From positions 1 to 10,258 of the forward strand of contig JACREA010000114.1 in assembly GCA_016218465.1 (NCBI GenBank): DNA of 10,258 bases, in the 5' to 3' direction. Positions within the stretch are counted from its first letter, which is position 1. Every line of letters begins with the position of its first letter. Shown in pieces: positions 6,466 to 10,258 of the stretch. The notes under the pieces were generated by a model. That model saw nothing but the letters and a program-made list of their open reading frames with translations. It had not been told where the DNA came from and searched no databases. Both the position numbers and the translations under genes were made by a program. Origin of the DNA: Nitrosomonadales bacterium (GTDB lineage Bacteria > Pseudomonadota > Gammaproteobacteria > Burkholderiales > Gallionellaceae).

Positions 6466-7719
6466 CTAAACCCGCTCCAGTACCGCCGCAAAAAATCCGT
6501 CCGTACTGTGCAAATGCGGGCGCAGCTCCAGATAATCGCCCGTATCCAGCGCAATCTTTTGTTGCTGCAATATCTGGCTTGCAGTTCGCAGCACGAATTC
6601 GGGATGCTCATTGAGGAAGGCTTGCACGACAAGCTGGTTTTCTTCAGGCAGGAAGCTGCAAGTCGCATACACCAGGCGTCCGCCCTTCTTCAGCAAGCGG
6701 CTGGCGGAGGCGAGGATGGCGGCCTGTTTTTGCGTAAGCTCCTCGATGCTGCCGGGTGATTGGCGAAATTTCAGGTCCGGGTTGCGGCGCAGCGTGCCAA
6801 GACCGCTGCAAGGCGCATCCACCAGCACGCGATCGATTTTGCCTGCCAGCCGTTTTACCTTGATGTCGTTCTCATGTGAAATCAGCATCGGCTGGATGTT
6901 GCTGGCACCGGAGCGCTTCAGGCGAGGCTTCAGATTGGCGAGACGTTTTTCCGACACGTCCATTGCGTACAAGCGGCCCTGCGAATTCATCAGCGCGGAA
7001 AGCATCAGTGTCTTGCCGCCCGCCCCGGCGCAGAAATCCACCACCATGTCGTTGCGCTTCGGCGCGAGCAGGAAGCCGAGTAACTGGCTGCCCTCGTCCT
7101 GCACTTCGACCTTGCCTTCGGTGAACAGCGCGTCGCGGTTGAGCGGGATTTTTTCCCTGAGGCGGATGCCGATGGGTGAGTAGGGCGTGGCGGAAGCCTC
7201 GATGTTTTTTTCATGCAGTTGTTGCAGCACCTCGTCGCGTTTGGCTAGCAGGGTGTTGACACGGATATCCAGCGGCGCACCTTGCGGCATGGCCAGGCCG
7301 ATGGTAAGAATGTCGGCATCGGAATATGAAATACGCATCTTCTCCACCAGCCATTCAGGCAATTCAGCCTGCACCGCTAACGGCAACTCCTCGATATTCA
7401 CTCCCTTCACGGTGGCGAGCCATTCCTTCTCATCGCGCTTTAACACCGGTTCGAGTTCGCGCAGGTTATAGCCGCCGAACCTGAACAGATGGGCGAGCGC
7501 CAAGCGGCGCGGCGTGGCGTTCCCGGCACAACAATGTTCCAGCAGCAGGCGGTGGCGCAACACGCCAAACACAGTCTCGGCGACCAGTTCGCGTTCATTT
7601 GAACCGATGCGTTCGTTTTTGAAAAAATAGCGAAGCGTGGTGTCGGCAGGATGAGCCATTGGCAGGATGGCGCGCAGCGCCTGGATGACGAGGTCTAAAC
7701 GGTATTCAGTGATTAACAT
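6466..7719 (-). CDS. RsmB/NOP-family SAM-dependent RNA (cytosine-5) methyltransferase
   Basis: A 417-residue enzyme that transfers methyl from SAM to C5 of cytosine in RNA, probably rRNA. The SAM-binding motif I is VVDFCAGAGGKT (227-237) and the next strand acidic motif is AMDVSEKRL (252-260). Motif IV is LVDAPCSG (299-306) with C304, and motif VI is VYATCS (350-355) with the catalytic-type C354. Both family cysteines are present. The N-terminal third (FFKNERIGSNERELVAETVFGVLRHR region) differs from the classic E. coli RsmB NusB-like domain, so this may be a paralogue rather than the C967 enzyme; no symbol is given. The start at 7719 gives the canonical MLITEYRLDL; the longer frame to 7773 lies in the upstream gene. 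It overlaps that gene by 14 nt, with AGAGGA 11-12 nt upstream, longer than ideal. It is the last gene of the purN operon. Confidence 0.88.
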   Translation of the reverse strand: MLITEYRLDLVIQALRAILPMAHPADTTLRYFFKNERIGSNERELVAETVFGVLRHRLLLEHCCAGNATPRRLALAHLFRFGGYNLRELEPVLKRDEKEWLATVKGVNIEELPLAVQAELPEWLVEKMRISYSDADILTIGLAMPQGAPLDIRVNTLLAKRDEVLQQLHEKNIEASATPYSPIGIRLREKIPLNRDALFTEGKVEVQDEGSQLLGFLLAPKRNDMVVDFCAGAGGKTLMLSALMNSQGRLYAMDVSEKRLANLKPRLKRSGASNIQPMLISHENDIKVKRLAGKIDRVLVDAPCSGLGTLRRNPDLKFRQSPGSIEELTQKQAAILASASRLLKKGGRLVYATCSFLPEENQLVVQAFLNEHPEFVLRTASQILQQQKIALDTGDYLELRPHLHSTDGFFAAVLERV

Positions 7720-8770
7720 CTTTTTTTGTTTCCTCTTCAAATTCCGCGCGCATGTCGGTGATGATGCTTTCACCGGATATTTCGCCGTTCCTTTCGATGA
7801 TACGCATCTTTACCGGGAACAGGCGATATTCCAGTGCGAGCCATATCTCCAAGCCGTCCTCATTGGGTTGGTGCAGTTTGCGCAGATGCACGGTGTGCAG
7901 CTTGCCCATCGCTGTTCGGATATCCTCATTATCAGCGATCTCGAATTCGTAATGTTCGATCTTCTTGCTATTGCCGACAATGATCGGCACCGTTTTGGCA
8001 TGAGCCAGTGGTGGGAACTGGTAGAGGATGCTCAGGATGTCTTGTGTGTCAGGTGGTAGTATAGCTACTCCGCCATGCGAGAATCGCGCTTGTTGTGCTG
8101 TATGATCCAACTCCAATGTGTTGCGCTGTGTGCCGAGCCTTTCGGCCCGTTCCTCAAAGAAATACTCCGGCTGCAAACCCTGTTTGGAATAACTGCCGCT
8201 GCTGTATTGCGTAAGTTTGTAGGCCTTGAATAATTTTGCCAGGCCCACTGTCTCGGTTACCGATTTCAACTCGTAGTGTCCGTCATTTATCTCCAGGGTG
8301 TGCATTACCTCACCGATTTTGAAATCGCTCGTGCCTTTGAATACGGCGAAGGTCAGTTGCGCGCGCCGGGGTAGCGGCGGGCGCTCGAACGTATTAACCG
8401 ATTCGGACTGTGCGAGCGTCTCGGTGGCCGGCGGCGTGCTGGCAGCGGCTGAGCTTGCCTCGGCGATCGAACCTGCCTCTGCGACCGAACTTGCCTCTGC
8501 GACCGAACTTGCAGCAAGCGGGATATCTTGTGCAGGTGTGGTTTGAGGCTTTTTTGCTTTAGGTTTTGGCGCAGGGCTGACTTTGCGATTTGGTCCAGGT
8601 TTGGCAGGAATGTCTGGCAGGGCTTCGAGTTTAGCCACCAGCGGGGGCAGAGACGATTTGTAAGGTGCCAATTTGATGTTCGGCACCCATAGCAGCAGAA
8701 CATGCAGCAATACGGAGATGCCGATGGCGAAGGCGATGTTACACGCTGGGGGGGGTAGCTTGAAACTCAC
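7706..8770 (-). CDS. DUF3108-type protein with TonB-like N-terminal membrane anchor
   Basis: 354 residues from a GTG at 8770, whose GTGA overlaps the TGA of the upstream gene; a 24-codon longer ATG start at 8842 is possible but adds a charged leader inside the neighbour. Residues 12-29 form one membrane helix with S19-V-L-L-H23, the same S-V-x-x-H pattern as the TonB anchor that contacts ExbB/ExbD. Then follow a Pro/Lys-rich spacer (about 52-80) and an Ala/Ser/Glu repeat region (87-111, SVAEAS-like hexapeptides). From about 138 the domain resembles DUF3108: FKIGEV, TQDILSILYQF and GLEIWLALEYRLFPVKM align with FxIGxx, TQDRLSAMYQF and RTEIWLAVDYSNFPCKI in the adjacent gene. It is probably anchored in the inner membrane with the domain in the periplasm. 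The function of DUF3108 is not known to me. A run of eight C residues encodes codons 5-8 (L-P-P-P). Confidence 0.8.
   Translation of the reverse strand: MSFKLPPPACNIAFAIGISVLLHVLLLWVPNIKLAPYKSSLPPLVAKLEALPDIPAKPGPNRKVSPAPKPKAKKPQTTPAQDIPLAASSVAEASSVAEAGSIAEASSAAASTPPATETLAQSESVNTFERPPLPRRAQLTFAVFKGTSDFKIGEVMHTLEINDGHYELKSVTETVGLAKLFKAYKLTQYSSGSYSKQGLQPEYFFEERAERLGTQRNTLELDHTAQQARFSHGGVAILPPDTQDILSILYQFPPLAHAKTVPIIVGNSKKIEHYEFEIADNEDIRTAMGKLHTVHLRKLHQPNEDGLEIWLALEYRLFPVKMRIIERNGEISGESIITDMRAEFEEETKKDVNH
8454..8507. repeat. Three tandem 18-bp repeats in the DUF3108 membrane-protein gene
   Basis: The units are 8454-8471 (CTTGCCTCGGCGATCGAA), 8472-8489 (CCTGCCTCTGCGACCGAA) and 8490-8507 (CTTGCCTCTGCGACCGAA); the next begins CTTGC and then diverges. 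Units 2 and 3 differ at one base. On the minus strand they encode SVAEAS/SVAEAG/SIAEAS hexapeptides. Being a multiple of three, changes in copy number would alter linker length without breaking the frame. Confidence 0.85.
8748..8755. repeat. Homopolymer of eight G (C on the coding strand) near a start codon
   Basis: Eight consecutive G on the plus strand lie about 15 nt inside the second DUF3108 gene, at codons 5-8 from the GTG. Gain or loss of one base would shift the frame before the membrane helix. It is a candidate slippage site or sequencing-error site; a single sequence cannot show variation. Confidence 0.7.
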
Positions 8771-9555
8771 TGGCTGATGCTCAAGGTAGTGAGGACTTGT
8801 GCCATTTTTCCGCCGTCCGGATCGGTGATCACAATCTTGCATGGAAAGTTGGAGTAATCAACAGCCAGCCAGATTTCCGTCCGGCTTGCTCCTGTTTCCG
8901 GCACGCTGGCTACATAAAGAGCCTTGAATGTGCCGAGCGGAACTGTCACGTTCTGGTCGGGTGTAAGGAGGTAATTGTAAATGTTCAGCTTGCTGCCGTT
9001 GGTCATATTGAAATTCAGCACTTCTGATTTTTCCAGCGACATGAACATGAATTGATACATTGCGCTAAGGCGGTCTTGTGTGCCACCTGGAAGTGGTACT
9101 ACTGTGCGTTCCTTCTGTTGAATCTGGGTGAGCTGCCCGGCATCCCAATCGAACTCGGCGCGACGATTCCTGCTTTCTTCTCCCTCGCGCTGATCGCTGA
9201 AGCGCAGCGGTAACAGTCCTTTTGGGCCTACCAATCCGCTGCTGCTGATGAGGATCTTTCCCGGTTTGAATACCGCCAGCAAGCCGATTGCGTGTGTAGT
9301 GCTGGATAGCGTGTAGCGATCCTGGTCGCGCGTATAGGTTTCTTCGATCCGGCCTATTTTCAAGCTGCCCATGTACACGTCGTAAGTGGCCTGCACGCTG
9401 CTTGGCGTTGCGGCAAAGGCTTGGCATGAGGACAGAAGACAGAGGATGTAACCTGCGACTTGGCTGAAGTTTTTTATCAGCCTGGTCGAATGGCTAGTAG
9501 TTTTATCAGAAGACAGCCTTAAGACGCGGCATAGCCAATGCGACATTTCTGCCAT
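8767..9555 (-). CDS. Secreted or lipidated DUF3108-type protein
   Basis: 262 residues from the ATG at 9555, 4 bp after purN; GGAA lies 7 nt upstream in the purN tail. A second ATG at 9546 is possible. A long basic N-region precedes a hydrophobic signal segment (about 33-43). Cleavage could be by signal peptidase I after AFA (46-48), or by signal peptidase II at C44, since L41-S-S-C44 fits a lipobox. The mature part resembles DUF3108: GSLKIGRIEETY, GTQDRLSAMYQFMFMS, VPLGTFKALYV and RTEIWLAVDYSNFPCKIVI. It is the paralogue of the next gene, which shares these blocks in the same order but has a membrane anchor. It is likely periplasmic or envelope-bound. The tight position between purN and the second DUF3108 gene implies cotranscription, not a role in purine synthesis. 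Function unknown. Confidence 0.82.
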   Translation of the reverse strand: MAEMSHWLCRVLRLSSDKTTSHSTRLIKNFSQVAGYILCLLSSCQAFAATPSSVQATYDVYMGSLKIGRIEETYTRDQDRYTLSSTTHAIGLLAVFKPGKILISSSGLVGPKGLLPLRFSDQREGEESRNRRAEFDWDAGQLTQIQQKERTVVPLPGGTQDRLSAMYQFMFMSLEKSEVLNFNMTNGSKLNIYNYLLTPDQNVTVPLGTFKALYVASVPETGASRTEIWLAVDYSNFPCKIVITDPDGGKMAQVLTTLSISQ

Positions 9556-9559
9556 CTGC

Positions 9560-10198
9560 TTATTCCAGCTCGGGCGAAATCAGCGTATGGCCGGACTGTT
9601 TACGTTGCCGGAACACAACTTGCCCGTGTTCGTTCAGTTCAATTTGATCTGTGCATAACCAGCGGACAGCTTGCGGATAAATGCGATGCTCCTCATACAG
9701 CACTTTTGCTGCCAGCGTTTGCTCGGTGTCATCCTGTAATACCGGCACGGCAGCCTGAATGATGATTGGACCATGGTCGAGATCGGAAGAAACAAAATGC
9801 ACTGTGCATCCGTGGATCTTCACCCCGTCGTGCAGGGCGCGCGCATGTGTGTTGAGGCCGCTATAGGCCGGCAACAGCGACGGATGGATGTTGAGCAATT
9901 TGCCGCGATACCGCGCTACAAAGCCTGCGGTCAGGATGCGCATGAACCCGGCAAGCGCCACATAGTCAGGGTTAAAAGTATCTATTGTTCGAGCGAGCGC
10001 GGCATCGAAGCTGTCGCGATCTGCGTAGTCGCGATGATTGACCACAGCGGTCGGGATGCCGCGCGCTCTTGCAATGTTCAAACCTCTGGCATCCGCGCGG
10101 TTACTGATTACTGCCGCGACCTGGCAAGGAAGTCCCGCTTCCAGCAGGGCTTGCATGTTGCTGCCGCGACCGGAAATCAGGATGACGATATTTTTCAT
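9560..10198 (-). CDS. purN: Phosphoribosylglycinamide formyltransferase 1 (GAR transformylase)
   Basis: PurN transfers the formyl group of 10-formyltetrahydrofolate to GAR, the third step of de novo purine synthesis, in the cytoplasm. The protein is 212 residues, the same as E. coli PurN. It opens with MKNIVILISGRGSNMQAL, the phosphate-binding start of the family. The catalytic set is present: N103 and H105 in LLNIHPSLLP, and D141 in SDLDHGP, with GLNTHARAL at 114-122. The N-terminus at 10198 is canonical, so the start is secure, yet no Shine-Dalgarno is visible: the 10 nt before ATG read CTACGAATAA and a strong palindrome lies directly upstream. It is the first gene of the minus-strand operon within the window; whether purM precedes it lies beyond the right edge. 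Confidence 0.97.
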   Translation of the reverse strand: MKNIVILISGRGSNMQALLEAGLPCQVAAVISNRADARGLNIARARGIPTAVVNHRDYADRDSFDAALARTIDTFNPDYVALAGFMRILTAGFVARYRGKLLNIHPSLLPAYSGLNTHARALHDGVKIHGCTVHFVSSDLDHGPIIIQAAVPVLQDDTEQTLAAKVLYEEHRIYPQAVRWLCTDQIELNEHGQVVFRQRKQSGHTLISPELE

Positions 10199-10208
10199 TT
10201 ATTCGTAG

Positions 10209-10229
10209 GGGCGGGTCTCAGACCCGCCC
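10209..10229. repeat. 21-bp GC-rich palindrome directly upstream of purN
   Basis: GGGCGGGTCT (10209-10218) and AGACCCGCCC (10220-10229) are perfect reverse complements around one base; a real hairpin would open to a 7-8-bp stem. It ends 10 nt upstream of the purN ATG, so in mRNA it would fold just before the start codon. GGGCGGGTCT/AGACCCGCCC palindromes are a familiar dispersed repeat type in proteobacteria. The remaining 29 bp to the window edge show no recognisable feature. Confidence 0.75.
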
Positions 10230-10258
10230 GTGTTCGGTTGTATATTCATTGAAGGGCG

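Noticed and set aside
9773..10252. 159-codon plus-strand open frame
   Set aside because: Antisense to purN. Its end (VGAGLRPARV) is simply the translated palindromic repeat, a common artefact in spurious frames.

Overview
The window looks like chromosomal DNA of a betaproteobacterium, probably of the Nitrosomonadales/Gallionellaceae type. This is inferred from gene content, the purN / DUF3108 / RsmB-NOP order, and the protein sequences; no search was run. Most of it is ordinary housekeeping DNA at moderately high GC. By eye, the central stretch around 4221-5090 is more AT-rich.

Layout: (1) 1-2178, plus strand: primosomal helicase PriA, whose first few codons lie off the left edge. A palindromic GC-rich repeat is read in frame through its interdomain linker. 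(2) 4220-2219, minus strand: a two-gene cell-envelope unit, an LPP20-like lipoprotein followed by a secreted protein with a coiled-coil-like N-terminus, a proline-rich spacer and a C-terminal transglutaminase-like domain. It converges on priA. (3) 4508-6280, plus strand: an unrecognised 120-residue cysteine-containing protein, then a radical SAM/SPASM enzyme of the peptide- or protein-modifying type. Each has its own plausible sigma70-like promoter. This pair is the best candidate for an undescribed system. (4) 6311-6447: a large inverted repeat of CACGAAA-type units in the convergent junction. (5) 10198-6466, minus strand: a very tight operon, purN, a secreted DUF3108-type protein, a second DUF3108-type protein with a TonB-like membrane anchor, and an RsmB/NOP-family RNA cytosine methyltransferase. 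Its gene junctions are a 4-nt gap, a 4-nt overlap and a 14-nt overlap.

Three unrelated short palindromic repeat families appear in 10 kb: inside priA, at the radical SAM/methyltransferase junction, and directly upstream of purN where a Shine-Dalgarno would be expected. No rRNA, tRNA, CRISPR array, insertion sequence or convincing rho-independent terminator was seen.
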